Positions 9,401 through 17,654 of a stretch of 64,000 nt of DNA are shown piece by piece. A model generated the notes under the pieces. It was not told the DNA's origin. It was given only the letters and a program-made list of their open reading frames with translations, and ran no database searches. Every line of letters begins with the position of its first letter. Positions within the stretch are counted from its first letter, which is position 1. The stretch is from RAM1 sp943372515 (lineage in GTDB: Bacteria > Pseudomonadota > Gammaproteobacteria > Burkholderiales > Burkholderiaceae_C). The stretch spans positions 1 through 64,000 of the forward strand of contig CALRYY010000006.1 in the NCBI GenBank assembly GCA_943372515.1, read 5' to 3'. The position numbers were made by a program, and so were the translations under genes.

Positions 9401-12400
9401 AGATCCTCCAGGTGATCGGCCATGTCCACGGACGCCATGTTGGTGACCAGAACGTCGTGGCCTTCGCCTTCGCGCTCAATCACCATCGCCTGGCCCGCCA
9501 CGCGTGAACGGTCGGCCATGTCGATATAGATGTCGTCGCCCGCGCCGCCCTCGTAGGTGTCCAGCCCACCCATTCCCTCCAGCCGGTTGCTGAATGTGTT
9601 GCCGCGCAGCACGTTGTTCAGGCTGTTGCCTTTGCCTTCACGTGCCAGGCTCGCAAGCTCCAGGTTCTCTACGTTGGCGGGCAGTGTGTAGTTCACCGTG
9701 CTGCGTACCGTGTCGTTACCGCCGCCGGCCGCCTCGATGATTTTGTCGGCCGTGTTGTCAACCAGGAATGTGTTGTCGGCTGCGGTGCTGGTCTGGGTGT
9801 CGGCGGCGCCGGTGACCGATGCGCCCGCACGCGCCACGATGTCAGGCAGCGTCCAGGTCGTGAGCGCCGCGTCAGCGAACTGGATGCGCGAGAACGTTGC
9901 GACGCCTTGCGCGTCAAAGAAGCCGTTGATTTCCAGGGATTCGCCCGTGGTTTCAATCAGCAGAACCAGCGAACCATCTTCCCCGGGCACCTGGGCGCGG
10001 ATCAGCTTGACTTCGTCCGGCGTCACGCCTTCGCGCAGGTAGATGCGGTTGTCCCTGGAGACCGCCCATTCGTTCGTGGCGACCGTCCATTCCTGGATGC
10101 GGTCGGTGCCCCACCCCTTGCCAAAGACGTAGTCATCGTTCCCGGCGCCCCCACTCAGTTGGTCATTGCCGGCCCCGCCGTCCAGCAAGTCTTTGCTGCC
10201 GGTCCCGAGGAGGTAGTCGTTGCCGCCCAGGCCTCTCAGAGACTCGTGCGGGAGGTTGCCGTACAGATAGTCGTCATCGTCAGTGCCCGTTTGCACGCGG
10301 TCGGTCAGTAGCGGCCCCCCGCGCTCGGCTTCGGCTGCCAGCTTCGTCGCGTCCCACACGGTGCCGTCGGCAAATTCCAGCTGGTCCAGCTTCCGGTCGT
10401 ACCAGAGCGTGGTCCATCGGGTGGCATCGTTAAAGTGAGCATGGACGGTAATCTCGTCCGCCGTTCCCCGGATCCGGATGATCAGGTCGCTGGTGACGAA
10501 CTGGGGCAGCATGTCGCTGGTGTAGCGCTGGAGCACCAGGTCCTGCGGGGCGATTCCCGCGCCCAGCCGCAGCGTGTCAATCGCCTGCGTGACGGTCGGG
10601 TCGGCGTCGTCCCGAAGCAGGTCCTGGTTACCGATGGCGTCCGAGCCGTCGCCCCGGTTGAAGACGTAAATGTCGTTGCCCGCGCCCCCAAAGAGTTTGT
10701 CATCACCCGTCCCGCCTATCAGGATGTTCGGCCCGTCGTCGCCGTTCAGCCGGTCGACGCCCGGCGTCCCGCTGATGGTCGTGACCACCGGTTGCGGCAC
10801 CACCAGTTCGAACACGTCCGATTCCGACGCGCCTTCGGCGTCGGTGGCCGTGACCCGCACGCTGAGCTGCGCCGGTGTTCGCGTATTGCCCTTGAATACC
10901 CGCGTCTGCGCATTGAACGCCAGCCATGACGGCAAGGCGCTGCCATCGGCCAGCGTGGCGGCATAGATGAGCGTGCCGCTGGCGTCCGGGTCGTTGAAGG
11001 TGCCCGCGGGCAGGCTGAAGCTGAACGATTCGCCCGCGCTGTATTGCTGGTCCGCGATGGGCGTTTGCACCATCGGTGCCAGGTTGTCCAGCGCCACCGC
11101 CATCGTGATGCTGTGGCTTGCCGTGCCGCCATGGTTGTCCGTTCCGCACAGAACCAGTTGGAGCGAGCCCGCGTCTTCCACGCTTGCCAGGCCCGCGAGC
11201 GTGCGCGTGGCCGCGTTGAATGTCAACCATTGCGGCAGCGGCGAGCCGTCGGCCTGGCTGACGCTGTAGGTGAGGGTGTCTGCGCCGTCGAGGTCGACGA
11301 TGGTGCCCGCGGGCACCGTATAGTTGAACGCGACCCCCGCGCGGGCGTACAGCTTCGCGGGCACCGTGCCAATGATCACCGGCACCTGGTTGGGCGGGTC
11401 GATTTGCAACCAGAAGTTTCGACCGACCGCGCTCCCATAGGTGTCTGTTGCCCACAGCTTGAGTTGCGGGCTGCCCACGTCTGTCGCGTCCGGCGTGCCG
11501 CTCAGGGTGCCCGTGGCAGCGTCAAATGTCAGCCAGTCAGGCAGCGCAGTACCGTCGGCACGCTTGATGCTGTAGGTCACCGCATCCCACGCGTCGGGGT
11601 CCGTGGCCGTGCCCGCCGGCACCGTGTAGCTGAACGCGCTGCCCACACGGGCTTGCTGCAGCGGGATGCTGGCGTTGAACACCGGCGCGTGGTTGCTGGC
11701 GCTGCGGTCGGCCTCCAGCTCGATGCGGGCCTGGTCCCACACCGTGCCGTCGGCAAATACCAGCCGGTCAATCTTGTGGTCCAGCACGCGGGTGCTGTTG
11801 GCCACTTCAACCTGTGCGCCATAGTGGTTGGCCACAAAGACGTAGTCGTCCGTGCCCTTGAGCTGCAGCACCAGGTTGTCGCCCTGGCGGCGCACAGAGA
11901 CGTCCGTGACCGCTATGCCGTCGCCAAAGCGCACGGTATCCACCGCCTGCTGCAGTAGCGGGTCGGCCGTGTCGCGCAGGAAGTCGGTGTTGGAGACCGT
12001 GTCGCCACCATCACCACGGCTGAAGACGTACACATCGTCGCCCCCACCGCCGCTGAGCCAGTCGCTGCCGCCCGCTGCGGTCAGCACGTTGGCGGCGCTG
12101 TTGCCCACGATGGAGTTGTCTGCGGCGTTGCCCGTGCCGTTGATCGCCGCCGATCCGACCAGCGTGAGCTGCTCAAAGCCGTCACCCAGCGTGTAGCTGA
12201 TGTGGGCCTGGATGGCGTCGATGTCGTCACCAGAGGTCATGGGTGTCATGGCCGTCAGCGCCAGGCTGGCCGTCATGGGTGAGCCGCCGCCTGTGGGTGA
12301 AGCCGCCTCCACCACCACGTCGTTTTCGCTGTCGATCACATAGGTGTCGCTGCCAGCGCCGCCATCCATGTAGTCAGCGCCTTGGCCTCCGTCCAGATAG

Positions 12401-15400
12401 TCGTCGCCATCGCCGCCATACAGCACATCGAGGCCACCGCCACCCATGAGGTTGTCGTTCCCTGCCTCACCGTCCAGATAGTCGTCGCCCGAAGCCAGGG
12501 GGTCCGTTGCAGCGGCCCCTTTCAGCTTGCTGGCGGGGGTGTCGCCATACAAGTTGTCTGCGCCGTTGCCGCCATACAGCACGTCCGCGCCCCCTCCACC
12601 TTCCATGTAGTCGTCGCCGTCCTCACCATCCAGGTAGTCAGCGCCATGAAAATCCAGCGCCAGAAAGTACGGACTGTCGGATTCGCTAGGCGTGTCGCTG
12701 AACAGCTTGTCATTGCCCACGCCGCCAAACAGGTTGTCCTCGCGGCCCCCGCCAATCAGCTCATCGTTCCCGGCGCCTCCATCCAGAAAGTCAGAGCCGT
12801 GGCTTGCGCCCTGTACTGTATTGAGGAAGCCGCTCTTGAGGAGACCATCCCCATCCAGGATGTCATCACCCGCGTCGCCTACAACGATGTCGTCGCCCGC
12901 CAACCCGTCCAGTTGGTCCTTTCCATCACCGCCCTTGATGCGGTCATTGCCCCAGCTGCCCATGACCCAGTCATCACCCGCGCCTGCGTCAATGGCGTCG
13001 CTCTGGACTTCTGTGGGGGTGGATGAGACGCCGTTCCAGACGACTACACGCGCATCGTCCCCAGGGTACGCCCCCCACATGGTTCCGCCCGCCTGCAACG
13101 TCTTGCCTGCGGGCAGGCCCCAGCTGGCCCAGTTGTCATTCGGCCCCAGCTGCTGGTAGCCGCCATGCACATCGGCGCTGGAGCTGATGTAGTCGTTGCC
13201 ATCCCCGCCCTTGATGTTGTCGTTGCCCGCACCGCCGCCGATCATGTCATTGCCTGCGCCGCCGTCGATCTGGTCGTTGCCCGCCTTGCCCGCCAGCAGG
13301 TCGTTGCCTGCCAGGCCGTTGATCTTGTCGTTGCCGGGCGTGCCGTACAGGGTGTTGTCCGTGACCATCTGGTCGTCGCTGGGGATGGTTTCCATCCCGA
13401 TCACTTCGCCTTGTTCGTTGTAGATGGGGCGCTGGGTGGGGTCTGTGGTGCCGGCCTTCAAGTTGCCCTGTGCGTCGGGTTCGTATTTCAGCTCGTTTGT
13501 TTCCACCACCGTGACTTGTACGCCCTCTGTGTTGGTGCGTTTGATGGGGGCGCCGGTGTGCTTTTCTGTCACGACGACGTAGTCGCCGTTGAAGGTGTTG
13601 TCTGCTTCGCCGCTGTCGCGCAGGGTCACGGCCCAGGTGTTGCTGGTGGCGCTGGTGCCGCTGCTGTTGTACGTGGCGCTCAGGCTGGCCACGGCGTCGG
13701 CGTCCAGCTCGCCGTCGTGCACGAGCGAGAAGCGCGCCTGCGTTTGGCCTTCTGTCAGGGTGATCACTGCACCGTTGGCGTCTACCGTGGTGTCGCCCAG
13801 GATCACTTTGCCGTTGGCGCCGGCGAAGCTCAGGGTGATGGTGTCGTTGGCCTTGGCGCCGGAACTCAGGTTCAGGCCAAAGCTGGTGCCGCCGCCTTCG
13901 GCCACGGTGACTGTTTTGCCGGACAGGCTGTCCAGGGTTGCGCCCGGGACGCTCCAGTAATTGCCGGACTCTTGCGTCAGGGCAACTTTGGCCGGGCCGA
14001 GCTTGATGCCCATGTAGCCTTGCTCGCCCTTGGCCTTGCTCAGATCGAAGTTGTTGATGGTGATGGTGTTGGCGGTGTCTGTGCCTTTGGTAATGGTGGC
14101 TTTGTACGTGTTGCCGGATTTCTGGATGTCCAGGTTGGCATAGACGTTGCCGCCCATGTCAAAGGAATAGCCTTCGCGTTCGCCGGCTCCCCCAAAGTTG
14201 GTCAGGGCTTTGCCATCCATCTGGAAGGCGCCTTTGCCGTCGCTGTCCGTGACGGTATCTTTGCCCCAGGTACCGTTGAAGTGGTACGTATCGTCGTCGC
14301 CGCCGCCGTAGAGCTTGTCGTCGCCGCCGCCTCCGGTCAGGGTGTCGTTGCCCGCGCCCGCCAGCATCACATCATCCTTGTTGCCACCGGTGAAGGTGTC
14401 GGCACCTGTACCGCCAATGAAGATCTGCGATTTGGTCGCGTCCACGGCGGTGGCCGTGACGGCTTCTGTGCCCGTGTTGACGCTCCACTGCTGGTAGGTT
14501 GTCTGCACACCCGATGCACCATGCGCCTTGCTCAGGGGGTCAATCCACAGCTTGACATAAGCGCCCGCCTTGTCTTGCGCACCCGTCAGGCCTGCACCTA
14601 TAGCAGTGGTGTACTGAAAAAGTTTCCCGGTCTGAGTGAAAAATTTCTGACCGCTGTAGCCCGTGCCTTGCCAGTAGTACCACTCGATGCCTTGAGCGAT
14701 CAAGGCGTTCTGGGCCTGCACGTTCGGGCCCGCAATGTTGGCGCCGAGCTTTTGCAAGTCAGCGGCGAAGTGCGTCAGCAGGGCGTTACCGCCCACCGCA
14801 ATGCCGCCGATGCCGCCCGTCTCGTTGCGGACGAGGTGGTCAAGGAAGTTTCTCTGCTCGCTGGCTACGTTGGTTGAATACAGCTTTTCGTCGAACAAAA
14901 GTGGCAACAGACTGGTGAGTGTCTTGGTGGCGTCATTGAACGCCTGGCCGCTGGGGGCGGTCTTTTCACTTTGCAGGAACGCGGTCAGCAGTGACTGGGA
15001 ATGCAGGTTGGTCTTGTCGGTCGTTTGCCCATTGGACAAGGAAACAGGTGTATTGCCGATACGGTCATAGACCTTGCCAATCAGGCTGGCGTGAAGTACT
15101 TCGCCTTCAACTTGAATTGTGTTGACCAGATTGCTGCGCGGGATGGGGTTGCTTGGACCACGCAGCTGCAGAAACTCGGTTAACGGCGCAAGCACCGCAT
15201 CGCTAAAGACCCGGTTGTCGCTGGCATCGCGCTTGGCGGTCAGCACGGACAAGAGGGCGTTCGCGTTGTCGGACAGCGCGGTGGCCGATTTGGCAAAAGG
15301 CGCCTGGTCGAATGTCTGGGCCCCGACACCGAAAAACACCCCCACCAGGGATGCAAGCCCCCCGCCCAAGCTGTGGCCTGTCAGCGTGATGGTCGCGGCC

Positions 15401-15723
15401 GGGTTGGCCGCTTTGATCTCCAAATAGTATTCAGCCGCCTGCTGCAGTTGGGCTGTCCAATCGCCTCTGATGATCTGCAGGTTGGCCTGCATGTCTTTGG
15501 AGAACAGGCCGGCGGCATTGGGGTCGGTGCCGGAATAGGAAATGACGATTTCGGTGCCTTTTTGAAAGGCCCGAGCCTCGAAGCCCGTTTGATCATCGGC
15601 ATTGCGTTGCGCGATGTCTTCAATCCACCCAGCAGGAACAGGGAAGCGATTGATGGCATCTCTGGTCGAGAAGTAGGCAGCGCCTGCAAGCAGCGCGTAT
15701 TCAATTGCAGTCGTCATCTTCAT
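6418..15723 (-). CDS. Giant RTX protein with N-terminal class-3 lipase domain
   Basis: 3101 residues, lower in GC at its 5' end. Residues ~1-290 resemble a class-3 (alpha/beta-hydrolase) lipase, with nucleophile motif TGHSLGGG (Ser118) and ISYSGTDPN forming the oxyanion region. RTX nonapeptides (GGxGxDxLx) start near residue 430 and recur throughout; they fold by binding Ca2+ outside the cell. Residues ~575-720 look Calx-beta-like. About 1340-1650 hold three putative-Ig (He_PIG/cadherin-like) repeats. Near 2720-2980 are ~81-residue tandem repeats. There is no Sec signal, and the C-terminus (ending LNAVLASAWS) is the non-cleaved type expected for type I secretion. No ABC exporter genes are in the window. 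The ATG overlaps the stop of a lipoprotein gene (ATGA), so the two are coupled. Confidence 0.93.
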   Translation of the reverse strand: MKMTTAIEYALLAGAAYFSTRDAINRFPVPAGWIEDIAQRNADDQTGFEARAFQKGTEIVISYSGTDPNAAGLFSKDMQANLQIIRGDWTAQLQQAAEYYLEIKAANPAATITLTGHSLGGGLASLVGVFFGVGAQTFDQAPFAKSATALSDNANALLSVLTAKRDASDNRVFSDAVLAPLTEFLQLRGPSNPIPRSNLVNTIQVEGEVLHASLIGKVYDRIGNTPVSLSNGQTTDKTNLHSQSLLTAFLQSEKTAPSGQAFNDATKTLTSLLPLLFDEKLYSTNVASEQRNFLDHLVRNETGGIGGIAVGGNALLTHFAADLQKLGANIAGPNVQAQNALIAQGIEWYYWQGTGYSGQKFFTQTGKLFQYTTAIGAGLTGAQDKAGAYVKLWIDPLSKAHGASGVQTTYQQWSVNTGTEAVTATAVDATKSQIFIGGTGADTFTGGNKDDVMLAGAGNDTLTGGGGDDKLYGGGDDDTYHFNGTWGKDTVTDSDGKGAFQMDGKALTNFGGAGEREGYSFDMGGNVYANLDIQKSGNTYKATITKGTDTANTITINNFDLSKAKGEQGYMGIKLGPAKVALTQESGNYWSVPGATLDSLSGKTVTVAEGGGTSFGLNLSSGAKANDTITLSFAGANGKVILGDTTVDANGAVITLTEGQTQARFSLVHDGELDADAVASLSATYNSSGTSATSNTWAVTLRDSGEADNTFNGDYVVVTEKHTGAPIKRTNTEGVQVTVVETNELKYEPDAQGNLKAGTTDPTQRPIYNEQGEVIGMETIPSDDQMVTDNTLYGTPGNDKINGLAGNDLLAGKAGNDQIDGGAGNDMIGGGAGNDNIKGGDGNDYISSSADVHGGYQQLGPNDNWASWGLPAGKTLQAGGTMWGAYPGDDARVVVWNGVSSTPTEVQSDAIDAGAGDDWVMGSWGNDRIKGGDGKDQLDGLAGDDIVVGDAGDDILDGDGLLKSGFLNTVQGASHGSDFLDGGAGNDELIGGGREDNLFGGVGNDKLFSDTPSESDSPYFLALDFHGADYLDGEDGDDYMEGGGGADVLYGGNGADNLYGDTPASKLKGAAATDPLASGDDYLDGEAGNDNLMGGGGLDVLYGGDGDDYLDGGQGADYMDGGAGSDTYVIDSENDVVVEAASPTGGGSPMTASLALTAMTPMTSGDDIDAIQAHISYTLGDGFEQLTLVGSAAINGTGNAADNSIVGNSAANVLTAAGGSDWLSGGGGDDVYVFSRGDGGDTVSNTDFLRDTADPLLQQAVDTVRFGDGIAVTDVSVRRQGDNLVLQLKGTDDYVFVANHYGAQVEVANSTRVLDHKIDRLVFADGTVWDQARIELEADRSASNHAPVFNASIPLQQARVGSAFSYTVPAGTATDPDAWDAVTYSIKRADGTALPDWLTFDAATGTLSGTPDATDVGSPQLKLWATDTYGSAVGRNFWLQIDPPNQVPVIIGTVPAKLYARAGVAFNYTVPAGTIVDLDGADTLTYSVSQADGSPLPQWLTFNAATRTLAGLASVEDAGSLQLVLCGTDNHGGTASHSITMAVALDNLAPMVQTPIADQQYSAGESFSFSLPAGTFNDPDASGTLIYAATLADGSALPSWLAFNAQTRVFKGNTRTPAQLSVRVTATDAEGASESDVFELVVPQPVVTTISGTPGVDRLNGDDGPNILIGGTGDDKLFGGAGNDIYVFNRGDGSDAIGNQDLLRDDADPTVTQAIDTLRLGAGIAPQDLVLQRYTSDMLPQFVTSDLIIRIRGTADEITVHAHFNDATRWTTLWYDRKLDQLEFADGTVWDATKLAAEAERGGPLLTDRVQTGTDDDDYLYGNLPHESLRGLGGNDYLLGTGSKDLLDGGAGNDQLSGGAGNDDYVFGKGWGTDRIQEWTVATNEWAVSRDNRIYLREGVTPDEVKLIRAQVPGEDGSLVLLIETTGESLEINGFFDAQGVATFSRIQFADAALTTWTLPDIVARAGASVTGAADTQTSTAADNTFLVDNTADKIIEAAGGGNDTVRSTVNYTLPANVENLELASLAREGKGNSLNNVLRGNTFSNRLEGMGGLDTYEGGAGDDIYIDMADRSRVAGQAMVIEREGEGHDVLVTNMASVDMADHLEDLLISEAIYAPVATDDYEHYYTGNELDNLIDLSFAQFGNGPQGPVRIRVDGGEGADHLRGPSLNWTSLTFVVDDMDDRFEIRRPGDYEIETSLSYTLPEEITRLRLTGSDTVSATGNDWDNELDGTHNAGANRLTGMNGNDTYLADLGDVVVEAAGGGLDTVVLHAGGDAAPDMVRLGDFAHVEALQLAADMGDAALQGTAGADRLTGNAGDNRIEGLAGNDTLVGGGGRDELLGGAGNDAIHLGAGFAVVDGGTGNDSVAAGGAQLQIRLAADGGADTVSGAATRTAAQWAAQRDIQSLVALTESADASALRFTRAAKDLTIKLGTASLTLQNYFKNAQSEEAVSALDAIRLGDGTYLTRDAIAAGLGQANLQAGGAGDDLLITSAAVRTLAGGAGSDHLFGQGTADTLDGGAGNDRLHGGNGNDQLKGGAGNDVLAGGRGADAYQYAAGWGQDVVDDLQRSERQTDTDDALDDDEALNTIQFDATVTAASITLQRSGNDLLLRHKTTADVIRVQAYFEPQEGNGLFQVRFAGGTVWNAAYIDQQVNTVTGTAGNDTLTALAGGGDVVGLAGADRLTGRGGNDRLYGGAGADTLAGAGGDDLLDGGKGADAMAGGLGNDTYVADSTGDSVTEQAGSGQDTVRSSISWVLGANVEDLTLTGAAAINATGNALDNTLTGNAAANVLDGKGGDDVMAGGAGNDTYIVAQANDTTVELANGGVDTVKAGISWALAANVEHLTLTGAGAINGTGNALANVIQGNAAANVLNGGAGADTLQGGAGNDTYVVDHTGDTVTELAAQGTDQVNAYVNWVLGAHLENLTLLGTAALNGTGNALNNVLTGNAGANTLTGGLGADTLDGKAGADILKGGAGNDIYWLGRGHGADTLVEADATAGNRDVLRFAADVTANQLWFRKLGNNLEISIIGTADRMTVQNWYLGAQYRVEEFVAGNGKTLDYAKVQTLVNAMDDLAIPVMGQPNLPPAYGAHLNAVLASAWS
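6788..7560 (-). repeat. Tandem ~243-bp coding repeats in the RTX gene
   Basis: Near-identical boundary sequences (plus strand rTGTCrTTGCCCrsGCCGCC-like) occur at about 6788, 7058, 7301 and 7544, giving units of 270, 243 and 243 bp. On the minus strand each unit encodes about 81 residues: a GNDTYVV strand, a DTVTELA segment, a VNWxLGAxLENLTL strand, NGTGNALxNVLTGNAxANxL and a GGxGADTLxG RTX loop. The copies are similar enough in DNA to recombine, so copy number may vary between strains. Confidence 0.8.
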
Positions 15724-16487
15724 TTCCCTTCAAAAAATTTGTTGCACGGGCATGTTTTTTCGTCGAAGCTTTCACTTTTGCATCCCGTTTGACAGGCTTG
15801 CAATGTCGGCTTTCCGCTGAACCACGCTTGAGCTCGCCAAAGTCCTTTCCCGTTAGAAACCATCGGAACGCAGTCTGGGTCGTAGTTGATTGGTGCCCGC
15901 AGAATGCTTCGGTACTCAGGCTTCTCCAATCGCCCGTTAAGTGATTCGACTAGAGCGGCAGAGATCAACGGATGGCTGGCGATGGTGGTCTTCTCGCCCA
16001 AGGTGTCGATCGTCAAATTGTTGGTTTTGAAATCCGGGGGAAGCTCTTTCAGATCAATTCGATTCCAGCCTTGCCTGTCGTGTTTGAAGACGACGTAGGG
16101 CGGATTGGGCCGCCCCCATCTGTTGTATGAAAGGCAAAGATTTGGAACGGTTACGAGATAGGGAACATCACCAAGAACGTGCAGCGCGAGCAGCTTGAAA
16201 TTCGTTCTTCCCAGTTCATCGCCGTATTCGCTTGTCCATGAAAACGGCTTGCTGTTGCCCGGCAGTTCGAATGAAAGTCGCAGTTCCCGAATAGGCGGGG
16301 CTTGCCCGACTTCGCTGCGCCCGCCATAGGTTTGGCTTCGCTGGACAGTGATGCTGCGTCCATCGTGCAGCAGCACTTCTTCTTTCCAGCTGTTCCCAGC
16401 GGCTGCGCACGCGCTCACGCCTGCACTCAGTAAGAAAGTCGCGCTCGCTCTCTTGAGGGTCGCCCATAGGTTGCGGTACGTAGTCAT
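15720..16487 (-). CDS. Lipoprotein A, candidate partner or immunity protein of the RTX lipase
   Basis: 255 residues. The N-terminus MTTYRNLWATLKRA is followed by a hydrophobic stretch and VSAC (Cys27), a lipobox; Ala at +2 predicts outer-membrane retention facing the periplasm. The mature part has a conserved core (WKEEVLLHDGR, LCLSYNRWGRPNPPYVVFK, ELPPDF) and a Cys-rich end (CQTGCKSESF, CPCNKFF). I do not recognise an assigned function; similar proteins appear in tandem in Burkholderiales. Its stop overlaps the RTX lipase ATG (ATGA) and its own ATG overlaps the stop of a truncated lipase copy (ATGA). Ribosome-binding site AGGACAG precedes the ATG. Coupling to the lipase and periplasmic location suggest it binds or neutralises the lipase; that is inference. 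Confidence 0.8.
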   Translation of the reverse strand: MTTYRNLWATLKRASATFLLSAGVSACAAAGNSWKEEVLLHDGRSITVQRSQTYGGRSEVGQAPPIRELRLSFELPGNSKPFSWTSEYGDELGRTNFKLLALHVLGDVPYLVTVPNLCLSYNRWGRPNPPYVVFKHDRQGWNRIDLKELPPDFKTNNLTIDTLGEKTTIASHPLISAALVESLNGRLEKPEYRSILRAPINYDPDCVPMVSNGKGLWRAQAWFSGKPTLQACQTGCKSESFDEKTCPCNKFFEGK

Positions 16488-16795
16488 GCTGCTGTCCTGT
16501 TTGGAGCAGGGTCAACTGCTTGCTGCAGCTGGGCTGTCCAATCGTCTCTGATGATCTGCAGGTTGGCCTGCAGATCTTTGGAGAACAGGCCGGCGGCATT
16601 GGGATCGGTTCCGGAATAGGAGATGACGATTTCGCTGCCTTTTTGAAAGGCCGAAGCTTCGAAACCTGACGACGGATCCGATGGGTTTCGCGAAAGTACG
16701 GACCATCCAGAAGGAAGTGGGAACTGATTTATCGCGTGTCGCGTATCGAAATAGGACGCGCCAGCAAGCAAAGCATATTCAATCGGTGTAGTCAT
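16484..16795 (-). pseudogene. Truncated copy 1 of the RTX lipase head
   Basis: A 103-residue frame beginning MTTPIEYALLAGASYF with AGGGA upstream; a GTG six codons earlier is the alternative start. It matches the first ~97 residues of the giant lipase almost residue for residue, including EIVISYSGTDPNAAGLFSKD and the following WTAQLQQA. It then ends in an unrelated ten-residue tail (VDPAPNRTAA). It stops before the catalytic GHSLG motif, so it cannot be an active lipase. The terminal TGA overlaps the ATG of lipoprotein A in the same ATGA arrangement as the intact pair. The reading frame is intact, so a short protein may still be made. Confidence 0.85.
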
Positions 16796-16830
16796 AGATA
16801 TTCCCTGATTCACTAAAGTAGGTTGTCTTG

Positions 16831-17541
16831 TTACGGTCGTCTCTGATCAATTATTTTTCTTGCCACGGGGTCATTCGGAAGAACCCAGTAACCTTTGTAG
16901 AAAACGCGCTCTTCGCACATTTCATTGATATATTCCTTGGCCAGGCCTTCCCGCAGAATGCTGCGGAACTCAGGCTCTCTGTAAGACGCGTACAGACCTG
17001 TGATTTCCTCAGCTGAAACGATGTTTTTGCCAAACTTTCTTGCTTCATCGTCAGGCGATGAAAAAATCAGGTTCGCCAATTCAATTTCAGGCGGAAGTTC
17101 CTGCAACGCGATGCGGCTCCATTCCAATCCCTGGTATTTGAAGACCACGTACGGCGGATTCGGCCTGTTCCATTTGTTGTACGACAGGCAACCCATCGGG
17201 TGCGCCACGAGATACGCCACCCCTTCTTTTGTATCCAGCAGCATTGGCAAGAAGCTGGCGGTACCAAGGTCTGGGGAAAATGAGTCTGTCCATCTGACTC
17301 CTTGCTGAGTCCCAGGAAGTGTGAAAGTCAGGCTCTGTTGTTTGATGGGTGGCTGTTGGCCTACTTCATGATGCCCCCCGCGCTCCACCATGCGTTCGAC
17401 TGTGACCTTGCGCCCATCGTGCAGCAGCACTTCTTCTTTCCAGCTGTTTCCAGCGGCAGCGCACGCGCTCACGCCCGCACTCAGAACCAAAGTCGCGCCC
17501 GCTCTTTTGAGGAGCGCCCGTAGGTTGTGGTGCTCGCTCAT
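16831..17541 (-). CDS. Lipoprotein B, paralogue of lipoprotein A
   Basis: 236 residues. The start at 17541 (MSEHHNLRALLKRAG) is chosen over the longer frame because of AGGAGAG just upstream and the overlap with the preceding remnant. The lipobox VSAC and the first 20 mature residues (AAAGNSWKEEVLLHDGRK) match lipoprotein A. The middle (VAYLVAHPMGCLSYNKW, SSPDDEARKFGKNIVSAEEI) matches lipoprotein C instead. The C-terminus (CEERVFYKGYWVLPND) lacks the Cys-rich end of A and C. This mosaic pattern suggests divergence by recombination within the array. Function unknown; see lipoprotein A. Confidence 0.8.
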   Translation of the reverse strand: MSEHHNLRALLKRAGATLVLSAGVSACAAAGNSWKEEVLLHDGRKVTVERMVERGGHHEVGQQPPIKQQSLTFTLPGTQQGVRWTDSFSPDLGTASFLPMLLDTKEGVAYLVAHPMGCLSYNKWNRPNPPYVVFKYQGLEWSRIALQELPPEIELANLIFSSPDDEARKFGKNIVSAEEITGLYASYREPEFRSILREGLAKEYINEMCEERVFYKGYWVLPNDPVARKIIDQRRP

Positions 17542-17652
17542 GCTGCTCTCCTGATTGGGGTGGGGTCCACCGCCTGCTGCAACTGGGCCGCCCAATCACC
17601 TCGGAAGATAGGCAGATCCCGCGAGCAAAGCGTATTCAAGTGTTGTTGCCAC
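17538..17652 (-). pseudogene. Truncated copy 2 of the RTX lipase head, frameshifted
   Basis: Right after the stop of lipoprotein C, the minus strand reads GTG followed by codons for ATTLEYALLAGSAYL, the lipase N-terminus. It then jumps to GDWAAQLQQAVDP in another frame, corresponding to lipase residues ~87-97 plus the same tail start as copy 1 (VDPTPIRRAA). About 65 codons are missing and the frame meets TGA at the deletion joint. The DNA still runs into the ATG of lipoprotein B with the ATGA overlap. It is a decayed relic of a second lipase copy. Confidence 0.8.
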
Positions 17653-17654
17653 TT

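Noticed and set aside
7000..13300. Regular repeats as a CRISPR array
   Set aside because: The repeats are in-frame coding units of 27 or ~243 bp for Ca-binding motifs, without the conserved repeat/variable spacer pattern of CRISPR.
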